A DNA stretch of 64,000 nucleotides from Bacteroidales bacterium (lineage in GTDB: Bacteria > Bacteroidota > Bacteroidia > Bacteroidales > UBA932), in assembly GCA_017509755.1 (NCBI GenBank), contig JAFWOY010000029.1, positions 1 to 64,000 on the forward strand, in the 5' to 3' direction. The notes under the pieces were generated by a model. The model did no database searches. It saw nothing but the letters and a program-made list of their open reading frames with translations, and had not been told where the DNA came from. Positions 45,965 through 54,370 of the stretch are shown piece after piece (within the stretch, counting starts at the first letter, position 1; every line of letters starts with the position of its first letter). The translations under genes and the position numbers were made by a program.

Positions 45965-46087
45965 TTAGTCATCATAGGCTCCGCCCCATTCTGTGTTTTC
46001 TCCGGAGGCGCATATCACGCCTTCCTGCCTGACCTCGAAGACCATCGTCGAGGGGGCTTTGTAGAGTTCTTTGTATTTTGTTTCCAT
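45965..46087 (-). CDS. 40-residue peptide of the Y-x-P...EGVICASG type
   Basis: A reading frame from ATG 46087 to TAA 45965 gives 40 residues, starting METKYKELYKAPSTMVFEV and continuing EGVICASGENTEWGG. The pattern 'Y..P...v.ev..EgviCaSG' followed by a Gly/Asp-rich tail is one I have seen in many short Bacteroidales proteins encoded ahead of surface lipoproteins. Support comes from its -7 box 5 nt upstream and the 12-nt distance to the fimbrillin-like gene. Function unknown; it may be a secreted or processed peptide, or a leader peptide. Confidence 0.7.
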   Translation of the reverse strand: METKYKELYKAPSTMVFEVRQEGVICASGENTEWGGAYDD

Positions 46088-46092
46088 AATCA

Positions 46093-46100
46093 CAAAAGTA
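46093..46100 (-). promoter_or_regulatory. -7 element TACTTTTG of the peptide/lipoprotein operon
   Basis: TACTTTTG on the minus strand (46100-46093) ends 5 nt before the ATG of the 40-residue peptide, so the mRNA would be nearly leaderless. It lies about 120 bp from the divergent promoter of the kelch-AraC gene. Confidence 0.6.
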
Positions 46101-46221
46101 ATGTCTCCCAGCGGGAGGATTTATCCGAATTCTGGAAAAAAATGAGGGCTCCTGCTCGCAATTTCCGGGAATTGCAAGTAAGATTTTCCAGAAGCGTAAG
46201 CGGATGTGCTGGGGAAAGCCG

Positions 46222-46229
46222 TATCTTTG
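46222..46229 (+). promoter_or_regulatory. -7 element TATCTTTG of the kelch-AraC gene
   Basis: TATCTTTG ends 7 nt before ATG 46237, again leaving almost no 5' leader. The reading frame is open further upstream to 46204, but that part lies within the promoter. Confidence 0.65.
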
Positions 46230-46236
46230 TATTGAT

Positions 46237-47949
46237 ATGTCGAGAATCTTCAAAATAAGCGTGTTGCTGCTGCCGGTGCTGCTGCTGTGCAGGGCGGAGC
46301 CTTGCCGGGCGGCGCAGAAGGATTCCACCCGGGTGCGCTTCATCCCTATGAAGTGTGAGCGGCTCCCGGACTTGAACATCCCCCGGGCCGGGCATCAGCT
46401 GTTTGTGGCAAATGGAGAACTGATGGCGGTCGGCGGTCACACGGAAGGCTTTGTGCGGACGGCCACGGCCGAGTATTTCCAGGACGGAGCCTGGCATACC
46501 GTCAAAACCCACTATCCGCACGACTTCGGCTTTTCGCTCAGGCTCGCCGACGGGGATTACCTCATCGGGGGCGGGTGCAGCGAGGATTTCGGCGTGGGCC
46601 AGAGCTTCGGCGTGGAGCGCTACGATCCTGCGGATCACAGATTCACGTCATTCCCTATCCTCGACATCAAGCGGACCCTCTGCTCGGCAGCGCTCCTGCC
46701 TTCCGGGAAAATCCTGGTGTCGGGCAACTGGTATGCCGGCGATGCGCTGGGGCTTTCGGACGGCGAGCATCCCTTTGAAAGTGTGCAGGCGAGCGCTCAG
46801 AACCGCGTCGCTCCTTTCATTTTCCCGTTCGGGAAGGACGATGCGGTCGTTTTCGGCTCTCAGGACGAGCACGGGGAAAGGATTCTTCCCGTCATCGACC
46901 GTCTCCACGGTGAACCTTATACCAGCGAATTGCTGAATGAGTGGATTCCCTGGATGGACCATCAACAGACGATACGCCCGGACGAGATGCGGGCGAATGA
47001 CCCTGTCACAGGGGAGGTGTCGTATTTGTTCCGGGGCACCAATCAGGAAGGGAAAATTGCCATCCTGCGTTTCTGCGAAGGCGACTTTTCCAAAGTCGAT
47101 ACAGATTACCAGATTCCGAAGGAAGGGCCTTGGGGAACCATCCAGTGGTTCACGGTCCTCTATACGGACAGCAAGCGGGGCTCGGGGCTGATGGTCGGAG
47201 TGGATGAGGATCGTCGAGTGTATCTGCTATCTGTGGACTACCGACCTTTATTCAGTGGCGGAGCGGCAGCCATCAAAGTGTACTGCACCAAACCGGACCG
47301 GGATTTCTACCATGGTGCATGCGCAATACTGCCGGACGGGCGGCTGGTGATAGCAGGCGGCATCCCCTCCAACAGCCATCTGACAGGCAATTACAACCCT
47401 TCGGCAGCCGTGTTTGCGTTCAGTCCCTTCGAGGAGGAAGATGCGGTCTCTGGCAACGGCATCGCACGGTGGATCTGGGCGCCTGTGCTGTTCGTCCTGC
47501 TTGCCGCAACTGGCTTTTTCCTGCTGCACCGGCGGCGGAAGGATGACCGCCAGGAGGATGAGAAGGCCGCAGAGCCGCCGGTCACGGAAACTCCGGAGTC
47601 TTCGGAGCGAGCGCATCTGCTCTATCGTAAACTCTGCGCGGTGATGGAAAAAGAGGAACTCTTCAAGCAGCCGGGGCTCTCCCTCGCCGATGTAGCGTCC
47701 CGCATGAGGACCAACACCAAATACATTTCATCCTGCATCAGTGCCGGGGCGGGTTGCAGCTTTGTGGAGTTTGTGAACGGTTACCGCATCCGTGCGGCTC
47801 AGGGAATGCTCTTGCGGGAGCCGGGGTTAAGGTTGGACGAAGTATCGGAAGCTGTCGGCTTCGCCAACGAATCGACCTTTTACCGCAACTTCAAAAACGT
47901 CGAAGGCTGCACCCCGCAGCAGTGGCTGGAGCGGAATAAGAAAGGTTGA
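46237..47949 (+). CDS. Membrane one-component regulator: kelch-like sensor, TM helix, AraC HTH
   Basis: 570 residues from ATG 46237. A signal sequence (FKISVLLLPVLLLCRAEPCR) leads a periplasmic beta-propeller-like domain with kelch-type blades (RAGHQLFVANGELMAVGGHT, CAILPDGRLVIAGGIPSNSH). A membrane helix lies at about 411-431 (WIWAPVLFVLLAATGFFLL), then a charged linker, and an AraC-type DNA-binding domain fills about 475-568 (LSLADVASRMRTNTKYISSC, FANESTFYRNFKNVEGCTPQ). It lacks the kinase and receiver parts of hybrid two-component systems. It is divergent from the peptide/lipoprotein operon, its most likely target. Confidence 0.85.
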   Translation: MSRIFKISVLLLPVLLLCRAEPCRAAQKDSTRVRFIPMKCERLPDLNIPRAGHQLFVANGELMAVGGHTEGFVRTATAEYFQDGAWHTVKTHYPHDFGFSLRLADGDYLIGGGCSEDFGVGQSFGVERYDPADHRFTSFPILDIKRTLCSAALLPSGKILVSGNWYAGDALGLSDGEHPFESVQASAQNRVAPFIFPFGKDDAVVFGSQDEHGERILPVIDRLHGEPYTSELLNEWIPWMDHQQTIRPDEMRANDPVTGEVSYLFRGTNQEGKIAILRFCEGDFSKVDTDYQIPKEGPWGTIQWFTVLYTDSKRGSGLMVGVDEDRRVYLLSVDYRPLFSGGAAAIKVYCTKPDRDFYHGACAILPDGRLVIAGGIPSNSHLTGNYNPSAAVFAFSPFEEEDAVSGNGIARWIWAPVLFVLLAATGFFLLHRRRKDDRQEDEKAAEPPVTETPESSERAHLLYRKLCAVMEKEELFKQPGLSLADVASRMRTNTKYISSCISAGAGCSFVEFVNGYRIRAAQGMLLREPGLRLDEVSEAVGFANESTFYRNFKNVEGCTPQQWLERNKKG

Positions 47950-48000
47950 TAAATGGTTCTGTCCATAAAATTGCCCGATATTATGGACGGAATTGTCTCC

Positions 48001-48048
48001 GGGCTACGACAGAAGCCAGGCTGAAAAGCCTGGCTTCTGTCGTAGCCC
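48001..48048 (-). terminator. 22-bp perfect hairpin sharing bases with tRNA-Arg
   Basis: 48001-48022 (GGGCTACGAC...) is perfectly complementary to 48027-48048 (...GTCGTAGCCC) with a 4-nt loop. Bases 48043-48048 belong to the acceptor 3' strand and discriminator of tRNA-Arg. It has the same layout as at tRNA-Val. The only T-rich run after it on the minus strand is weak. Confidence 0.78.
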
Positions 48049-48114
48049 CGGGCGGAATCGAACCGCCATCTAAGGTTTAGGAAACCTCCATTCTATCCGT
48101 TGAACTACAGGGCC
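48043..48114 (-). tRNA. tRNA-Arg (anticodon CCT)
   Basis: On the minus strand a cloverleaf folds: acceptor GGCCCTG/CGGGGCT, D-arm TAGTTCAACGGATAGA, anticodon stem GAGGT/ACCTT with loop TTCCTAA, and T-arm GGCGGTTCGATTCCGCC. The discriminator is A at 48043, and CCA is not encoded. Its 5' end touches a terminator hairpin on one side and its 3' end enters another. Confidence 0.95.
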
Positions 48115-48115
48115 G

Positions 48116-48146
48116 AAAAAATGCCGGGGGCAGCCCGGCATTTTTT
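48116..48146 (-). terminator. Intrinsic terminator of rpmF abutting tRNA-Arg
   Basis: AAAAAATGCCGGG (48116-48128) and CCCGGCATTTTTT (48134-48146) make a 13-bp stem with a 5-nt loop, symmetric on both strands. On the minus strand its T-tract ends one base before the tRNA-Arg 5' end. Confidence 0.85.
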
Positions 48147-48162
48147 TACCTTTCAATCAGAT

Positions 48163-48345
48163 TTACGCAACGGTTTTGTTGATGATCTGACGGCCGCGGT
48201 AGAAACCGCATTCAGGGCAAACGTGGTGATACATGACGGTAGCACCGCAGTTCGGGCAGGTGGTGAGCTGAGGGACGACGGCTTTATCGTGGGTCCTTCT
48301 CTTATCACGGCGCTGCTTGGAGATCTTGTGTTTCGGATGTGCCAT
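48163..48345 (-). CDS. rpmF: 50S ribosomal protein L32
   Basis: 60 residues, MAHPKHKISKQRRDKRRTHD, with the zinc-ribbon pairs CPNC and CPEC. This is the usual length and the Zn-binding form. It sits 14 nt after the DUF177 gene, a conserved yceD-rpmF pairing, and is followed by a strong terminator. Confidence 0.97.
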   Translation of the reverse strand: MAHPKHKISKQRRDKRRTHDKAVVPQLTTCPNCGATVMYHHVCPECGFYRGRQIINKTVA

Positions 48346-48359
48346 TTTTTCCTTCTATT

Positions 48360-48902
48360 TTAATTGTTTTTGTTTCCCAATAAATCTTTCAAGCCTTCGA
48401 ACGGACGGGTTGTCTCCCCCTCGGAGCCCGTATCCGAACCTTCGGATTCGCTCAGGTAGCGGAGCATCTCGGGATTGCATTTCCCTTCGGGATGCACCTT
48501 CACCAGCGGCAGGCTCAGGCAGACATAGTCGTAGATGAACTGATTGAGGCTGAGTTCCCGCTGGGAGTGGTCAACCACCACCACGTCTTCGTCTTCCGCG
48601 CCTTCCTCGTCCACTTCGACACTGCCGAAGCCGACCGTGAGCCGCGGGGCGATGTCCACCTTCAAGGTCAGATCGTCGAGGCAGCGGTCGCACTCGACGA
48701 TGACGAAACCGGTGATTTCGCAAACGACGTCGAGGAGCGTCTGATGCCGGATCACGCTGACACGCACACTGCAGTCGGCGTCCTTGATCTGGGTGTTGTC
48801 GAATGCTTGAAAGAACGGTTCCCCAATTTCAAACCGGAATGAACTTTCGCCGAAGGGCAAGCCCTTGATCGGAATGAGGATATCTTGATTCAATCTGTCC
48901 AT
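48360..48902 (-). CDS. DUF177 (YceD) family protein
   Basis: 180 residues from ATG 48902. It carries the family core with VVCEITGFVIVECDRCLDDL (CxxC-like CDRC) and an acidic stretch EVDEEGAEDEDVVVV, then LSLPLVKVHPEGKCNPEM. YceD homologues are encoded before rpmF in most bacteria and are implicated in 23S rRNA accumulation. The -7 box TATATTTG (minus strand, about 48929-48922) is 19 nt upstream. It uses its own promoter, separate from typA. Confidence 0.9.
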   Translation of the reverse strand: MDRLNQDILIPIKGLPFGESSFRFEIGEPFFQAFDNTQIKDADCSVRVSVIRHQTLLDVVCEITGFVIVECDRCLDDLTLKVDIAPRLTVGFGSVEVDEEGAEDEDVVVVDHSQRELSLNQFIYDYVCLSLPLVKVHPEGKCNPEMLRYLSESEGSDTGSEGETTRPFEGLKDLLGNKNN

Positions 48903-48946
48903 GGCGGAAAAATTGGGGCTGCAAATATAGCAATTTATTTTAATAA

Positions 48947-50746
48947 TCAATTCCTTTCCGCTCTTTTTCGTGCGGTTTCATCGAGAATGATCTTGCGCAT
49001 CCGCATCGATTTGGGCGTGACTTCCACCAGTTCGTCTTCCTGGATGTACTCCAGTGCTTCCTCCAGGCTGAAACGGATCGGCGGCGGCAGCATCACTTTC
49101 TCATCGGTGCCGGCCGCACGGACGTTCGTCAGTTTCTTGGTCTTGCAGATATTGATGACAAGGTCGAAATCGCGGATGTGCTCACCGACCACCTGCCCGG
49201 CATAGACTTCCTCGCCAGGATCGATGAAATAGCGGCCACGGTCCTGCAGCTTGTCCATGGCGTAAGCGACAGCCAGGCCGGTCTCATGGGCGACAAGGGA
49301 ACCGTTCGTCCGCTTTTCAATCTCACCTTTGTAAGGCTCATAGTCCTTGAAACGATGCGCCACGACGGCTTCGCCCTGCGTCGCTGTCAGCAGGTTGCTG
49401 CGGAGTCCCATCAGGCCACGGGCGGGAATCTCGAAATCGAGGTGGGTGCGGTCGCCACGGGTTTCCATGTGGATAAGGGCCCCCTTGCGGCGCGTCGTCA
49501 TCTCGATGGCGCGGCCGACGAATTCTTCCGGCACGTCGATGGTCAGGTATTCAATCGGTTCGCAACGCTTGCCGTTGATCGTTTTGTCAAGCACACGGGG
49601 CTGGCCCACCTGCAGTTCGAAACCCTCCCGGCGCATCGTCTCGATCAGGATCGAGAGATGCAGCACGCCGCGGCCATAGACTACGAAGGAGTCGGCATTG
49701 ACGCCCGGCTTGACGCGCAGGGCCAGGTTCTTTTCCAGTTCGCGTTCCAGCCGCTCCTTGATGTGGCGGGAGGTCACGAATTTGCCTTCCCGGCCGAAGA
49801 ACGGGGAATCGTTGATCGTGAACACCATGCTCATCGTCGGTTCATCGACGGCGATGGGAGGAAGGGCTTCGGGATTCTCAAGGTCGGCGATGGTATCGCC
49901 GATCTCGAAACCGTCGATGCCCACCACAGCGCAGATGTCGCCGCACTGGACTTCGTCCACCCGCTTCTTTTCCAGGCCTTCAAAGACCATCAGGTCCTTG
50001 ATCTTCTGCTTTTCGACGATGTCATAACGTTTGCATAGCGATACCGGCATATTGGCACGCAGGCTGCCGCGGGTGATGCGGCCGACTGCGATCCGGCCCA
50101 CATACGGGGAATACTCCAGCGAAGAGATAAGCATCTGCGGCGTTCCTTCCACAATCTGAGGGGCAGGAATCACGTCGATAATCGTGTCGAGCAGCGGCGT
50201 GATGTCGGTCGTCGGTTTGCGCCAGTCAAGCGACATCCAACCTTGCTTGGCACTGCCGTAAACCGTCGTAAAATCGAGCTGGTCTTCCGTGGCGCCCAAG
50301 GCGAACATCAGGTCGAAAACCTCTTCGTTCACTTCGTCGGGGCGGCAGTTGAGTTTATCCACCTTATTGATCACGACGATGGGCTTCTTTCCCATTTCCA
50401 GCGCCTTCTGCAACACGAAACGCGTCTGCGGCATCGTACCTTCAAAGGCATCGACCAGCAGCAGCACGCCGTCGGCCATATTGAGCACGCGCTCCACCTC
50501 ACCGCCGAAATCGGCGTGGCCAGGAGTGTCGATAATATTGATTTTCACGCCCTTATAGGGGACAGACACATTCTTGGCCAGGATGGTGATTCCCCGCTCC
50601 CGCTCCAGATCATTGTTGTCCAGAATCAATTCACCGAGGTCTTCCGCCTTGCGGGTCAGCTTGGCCTGGTAAATCATGCGGTCCACGAGGGTCGTCTTGC
50701 CGTGGTCCACGTGGGCGATGATCGCTACGTTTCTGATTGCTTGCAT
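48947..50746 (-). CDS. typA: Translational GTPase TypA/BipA
   Basis: 599 residues from ATG 50746 ([20 protein letters not shown]). The G motifs are [25 protein letters not shown] and NKVDK. The C-terminal BipA-specific domain follows ([36 protein letters not shown]). It acts on ribosomes in the cytoplasm during stress and 50S assembly. The -7 box TACTTTTG (minus strand, about 50778-50771) lies in the 67-bp spacer shared with divergent guaA. Confidence 0.97.
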   Translation of the reverse strand: MQAIRNVAIIAHVDHGKTTLVDRMIYQAKLTRKAEDLGELILDNNDLERERGITILAKNVSVPYKGVKINIIDTPGHADFGGEVERVLNMADGVLLLVDAFEGTMPQTRFVLQKALEMGKKPIVVINKVDKLNCRPDEVNEEVFDLMFALGATEDQLDFTTVYGSAKQGWMSLDWRKPTTDITPLLDTIIDVIPAPQIVEGTPQMLISSLEYSPYVGRIAVGRITRGSLRANMPVSLCKRYDIVEKQKIKDLMVFEGLEKKRVDEVQCGDICAVVGIDGFEIGDTIADLENPEALPPIAVDEPTMSMVFTINDSPFFGREGKFVTSRHIKERLERELEKNLALRVKPGVNADSFVVYGRGVLHLSILIETMRREGFELQVGQPRVLDKTINGKRCEPIEYLTIDVPEEFVGRAIEMTTRRKGALIHMETRGDRTHLDFEIPARGLMGLRSNLLTATQGEAVVAHRFKDYEPYKGEIEKRTNGSLVAHETGLAVAYAMDKLQDRGRYFIDPGEEVYAGQVVGEHIRDFDLVINICKTKKLTNVRAAGTDEKVMLPPPIRFSLEEALEYIQEDELVEVTPKSMRMRKIILDETARKRAERN

Positions 50747-50813
50747 ACTGCTTGAATTCTCTGAAAGGCGCAAAAGTAGAAATAATCTCGCAATTTTTGT
50801 ATATTTTTGTACT

Positions 50814-52340
50814 ATGGTTGAAAAGATCCTCATTCTCGACTTCGGCTCCCAGGTGACCCAGCTCATCGGACGCCGCCTCCGCGAACTCAACGTCTACTGC
50901 GAGATCCATCCCTTCAACAAGATTCCCCCCATCGACGACACGGTCAAGGGCGTGATCCTTTCCGGAAGCCCCTGCTCCGTCACGGCGCCCGACGCCCCGC
51001 AGGTGGACCTGCGCGGCATCAAAGGCCGCCTGCCGCTGCTGGGCATCTGCTACGGCGCCCAATACCTGGCCCACCACTATGGCGGGGCCGTCGCAAGCGC
51101 CGGTTCCAGGGAATATGGCCGTGCGGAACTCGAAGTGAAGCAGCGCGATCCGCTGTTCGACGGCGTGCCGCCCAAGAGCCCCGTGTGGATGTCGCACGGC
51201 GACACGATCACGGCTCTGCCGGACAATTCCACAGTGCTGGCCTCCACCGCAAGCGTGGTCAATGCGGCCTACCGCATCTTCGGCGAAAAAACCTATGCCG
51301 TCCAGTTCCATCCGGAAGTCTATCACACGGAGTACGGCTCGCGCATCCTGGCCAATTTCGTCAAGACCATCTGCGGCTGCAGCGGCGACTGGACGCCGGC
51401 CTCCTTCATCGACACGACCGTCGATGAACTCCATCGGAAGATCGGCGGCGACACGGTTATCCTCGGCCTGAGCGGCGGCGTCGATTCCACCGTGGCAGCC
51501 GTGCTGCTCAACAAGGCTATCGGCGAGCGTCTCCACTGCATCTTCGTGGACAACGGTCTGCTGCGGCGCAATGAATTTGCCGAAGTGATGCAATCCTACC
51601 AGGGAATGGGGCTCAATGTCACGGGTGTCGATGCCGGCGAACGCTTCCTGTCGGCCCTTTCCGGACTTACGGATCCGGAAGCCAAGCGCAAAGCCATCGG
51701 CAAGACGTTCATCGACGTATTCGAATCGGAAGCACGAAAGGTCGAAGGCGCCCGCTGGCTTGCCCAGGGCACCATTTATCCCGATGTCATCGAATCCGCC
51801 GCCATCGGCGGCCAGGCGGCCAAGATCAAAAGCCACCACAACGTAGGCGGTTTGCCCGAGAAGATGAATCTCAAGATTGTCGAACCCCTCCGGATGCTCT
51901 TCAAAGATGAAGTACGCCGCGTAGGCCGGGCACTGGGTATCCCCCAGTCGCTCATCGGCCGGCATCCTTTCCCGGGGCCTTCGCTGGCCATCCGGGTCCT
52001 CGGCGAAGTCACGTTCGAGAAACTTGAAATCCTGCGCGACGCCGACAAGATCTTCATCGATTCCCTGCGGGCGGACGGCCTCTATGACAAGATCTGGCAG
52101 GCAGGCACCATCCTCCTGCCCGTCAAAAGTGTAGGTGTGATGGGGGATGAACGCACCTACGAATATACAGCCGCCCTGCGCGCTGTCACCTCCACCGACG
52201 GTATGACCGCCGACTGGTATCCCCTGCCTTACGATTTCATGGCGCGTGTCTCCAATGACATCATCCGCCATGTCCGGGGCATCAACCGCGTCGTTTATGA
52301 TATTTCCTCCAAACCTCCGGCAACGATTGAGTGGGAATAG
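50814..52340 (+). CDS. guaA: GMP synthase (glutamine-hydrolysing)
   Basis: 508 residues ([20 protein letters not shown]). Class I amidotransferase domain with nucleophile Cys in [11 protein letters not shown] and His/Glu in [13 protein letters not shown]. The ATP pyrophosphatase PP-loop is [16 protein letters not shown]. The C-terminal dimerisation domain ends PATIEWE. It makes GMP from XMP. The -7 box TATTTTTG (50802-50809) ends 4 nt before the ATG, so the transcript is probably leaderless. Confidence 0.97.
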   Translation: MVEKILILDFGSQVTQLIGRRLRELNVYCEIHPFNKIPPIDDTVKGVILSGSPCSVTAPDAPQVDLRGIKGRLPLLGICYGAQYLAHHYGGAVASAGSREYGRAELEVKQRDPLFDGVPPKSPVWMSHGDTITALPDNSTVLASTASVVNAAYRIFGEKTYAVQFHPEVYHTEYGSRILANFVKTICGCSGDWTPASFIDTTVDELHRKIGGDTVILGLSGGVDSTVAAVLLNKAIGERLHCIFVDNGLLRRNEFAEVMQSYQGMGLNVTGVDAGERFLSALSGLTDPEAKRKAIGKTFIDVFESEARKVEGARWLAQGTIYPDVIESAAIGGQAAKIKSHHNVGGLPEKMNLKIVEPLRMLFKDEVRRVGRALGIPQSLIGRHPFPGPSLAIRVLGEVTFEKLEILRDADKIFIDSLRADGLYDKIWQAGTILLPVKSVGVMGDERTYEYTAALRAVTSTDGMTADWYPLPYDFMARVSNDIIRHVRGINRVVYDISSKPPATIEWE

Positions 52341-52406
52341 CGGCCGCCGATGACGACGGCCACAGCCTGATTCAGCGCACAGAGCGGCCTCAGGTAAAGA
52401 CCGGTC

Positions 52407-53216
52407 CTACACGCCGGCTACGAGGGCTTTGTACTTCTTGATGCAGGCGTCCAGACGCTCAGCAGCGGTGGTATCGCCCGGCACGTTGTGGGACGGGTGG
52501 ATATAGAGTTTGACTCCGCGTTCCTCAAGAATCTCGGCGACGGTGCATATGGTCATCCAGACCAGGGTCACGAAAGCCACCGTGGAGAGCGGACCGATCT
52601 TGTCGAATTCCTTCTTCATCTTGACCGAAGCATCCTGCAACGGGCAGCAGGAATCGACCACATAGTCGGCAACCTGGAACAGGTTCTTGCCGCTGGAATG
52701 ACGGCCGGGCTTGTCACCCGTCTCACCGGCGGAGCCGAAGACGACGACCTTCATGCCGCGTTTCTTGGCTTCGAGGGCGACCTCGATATTCACAGCGTTG
52801 ATGCCGGTATGCGAGAAGATCCACATGATGTCGTTCTCGTTGAAATTCCAGCTGCTCATGATGGCTTTGCCGTAGCCCTCGGCCCGCTCGAGCCAGAGGA
52901 ACTGGTTGATGCCCATTTCACCGACAATATGGGTGAAGAAAGTCAGCGGAAGTTCGCAGATGGGATGGAATCCCACGAAACCGCCGATGCGAGGGTACAT
53001 CTCTTCAATCGGAAGATTCGCATGGCCACAGCCGAAGGTGTGGACCATGTGTCCGGCCTGGATACAGTCGGCCATCAGGGTTGCAACTTTCTTGATGTTG
53101 TCCATCTGAGTCGCCTCAATTTTGTCCATAACGCCAAAGGCGTTCTTTTTCCATAAGTTAGCGTACATTGTAAAATTGATTTTAGTTATTGGATTGATAG
53201 AATCAGTTGTCTTCAT
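52407..53216 (-). CDS. SIS domain sugar isomerase/phosphosugar-binding protein
   Basis: 269 residues from ATG 53216, which overlaps the GH18 stop as ATGA; an internal ATG at 53168 (MYANLWKKNAFGVMDKIEAT) is an alternative. SIS fold: HTFGCGHANLPIEEMYPRIG near the N-terminus, then IMWIFSHTGINAVNIEVALE and KVVVFGSAGETG, which contain the phosphosugar-binding Ser/Thr motifs. It is probably cytoplasmic and acts on a sugar released by the polysaccharide locus, such as an amino-sugar phosphate. The specific reaction is not determined. Confidence 0.82.
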   Translation of the reverse strand: MKTTDSINPITKINFTMYANLWKKNAFGVMDKIEATQMDNIKKVATLMADCIQAGHMVHTFGCGHANLPIEEMYPRIGGFVGFHPICELPLTFFTHIVGEMGINQFLWLERAEGYGKAIMSSWNFNENDIMWIFSHTGINAVNIEVALEAKKRGMKVVVFGSAGETGDKPGRHSSGKNLFQVADYVVDSCCPLQDASVKMKKEFDKIGPLSTVAFVTLVWMTICTVAEILEERGVKLYIHPSHNVPGDTTAAERLDACIKKYKALVAGV

Positions 53217-54370
53217 TTCATAACGGCATTCCAAACCGCCGTCCGAAGCGTCCCGGCCGCGTCGTCGGCGTCATAGTCCCAGTACATGAGGCCTTTCATG
53301 CCCATTTTCAAGATATTTTCTGCTTTGAGCGAAATGCTCTTCGGATTGTCGTACCCTGCCCACATCTTGCCATCCTTGGTAATGTACGGCACCATTCCCT
53401 TCTCATCCCAGTTGTCAATCTTGTAGCCTTTGCCCGCAGGATATTCGACCGCGAACTTGCCGTAATCCACACAGCCCTTGTAGCCGTCGCTGTCGTCCCA
53501 GGCGTGCCGGGCGTAGAAAGGGATGCCGAGGACAAGTTTGGACGGAGATACGCCCGCCGACAGGTAGGCGTCGATTGCACGGACGCAGTCCCAATAATAA
53601 TCGGGGCGGTTCCAAGCCGATTGGTGCTGTCCTTCCGAACCAGCCGCGATGTCGTACGTCATGATGTTGACAAAGTCCACATACGGGTCCACGGCGGCGA
53701 TGTCGATATAGCGCCAATTGTCTTCCTCACCGCTAACGTTCATCACATAACCAGCATACGTGAGCAGGTAATCCTTGCCGAGCGTTTCCCGAAGCTGTTT
53801 CATCAGCAGCGTGTAGTTTTCCACGTCATGGGCCGGGTCACAAGCGTGGCCGCTCCACGAAAGGCCGGGAAATTCCCAGTCTATGTCAATACCGTCAATT
53901 CCCCACTTCCTGACAAAGGCCAGACAGTCCTCGGCAAAGGCCTTGCGTCCCTCCGCAGTACTGGCCATCACCGAGAAGCCCCCCGCCTGATAGTTGTCGG
54001 GATTGTCCACGGTGTGGGAAAAAGAGAGACAGATCTTGATTTCCGGATGCTGCTTCTTCACGTTCACAATCTGCTGGAAGCGTTTCTCCGTGCCCTGCAG
54101 TTTGAAAGATTGGTATTTGCCGTCCCGGACGTACAGTTCGGCAAATGCATAATTGATGTGGGTAAGCACGGAAGCATCCGGTGTCTGGGATCCGTAGTAA
54201 GTGCAATAACCCAAGGCGATGCGCCCTTCTTTCCTTTCGGCACGGGCAGGACTGCCACCATCGGTCGTACTGCTCCCGCCCGGTCCCGGGACATAGGAGT
54301 CATCGATGCAAGCGGTCGTGAGAATCCCGCATAGGGCTACGATAAGGCAGAGAAGAGCATTCTTTTTCAT
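53213..54370 (-). CDS. GH18 family lipoprotein glycoside hydrolase
   Basis: 385 residues from ATG 54370, which overlaps the previous stop as ATGA. Lipobox LTTAC (Cys21). Catalytic GH18 motif DGIDIDWE at about 159-166 with the acid Glu, and conserved ICLSFSH and NIMTYDI strands. GH18 enzymes cleave beta-1,4 GlcNAc linkages in chitin or the chitobiose core of N-glycans by substrate-assisted catalysis. The surface or periplasmic lipoprotein form within a Sus-type locus suggests extracellular cutting of GlcNAc-containing glycans. Next gene is a SIS protein. Confidence 0.9.
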   Translation of the reverse strand: MKKNALLCLIVALCGILTTACIDDSYVPGPGGSSTTDGGSPARAERKEGRIALGYCTYYGSQTPDASVLTHINYAFAELYVRDGKYQSFKLQGTEKRFQQIVNVKKQHPEIKICLSFSHTVDNPDNYQAGGFSVMASTAEGRKAFAEDCLAFVRKWGIDGIDIDWEFPGLSWSGHACDPAHDVENYTLLMKQLRETLGKDYLLTYAGYVMNVSGEEDNWRYIDIAAVDPYVDFVNIMTYDIAAGSEGQHQSAWNRPDYYWDCVRAIDAYLSAGVSPSKLVLGIPFYARHAWDDSDGYKGCVDYGKFAVEYPAGKGYKIDNWDEKGMVPYITKDGKMWAGYDNPKSISLKAENILKMGMKGLMYWDYDADDAAGTLRTAVWNAVMK

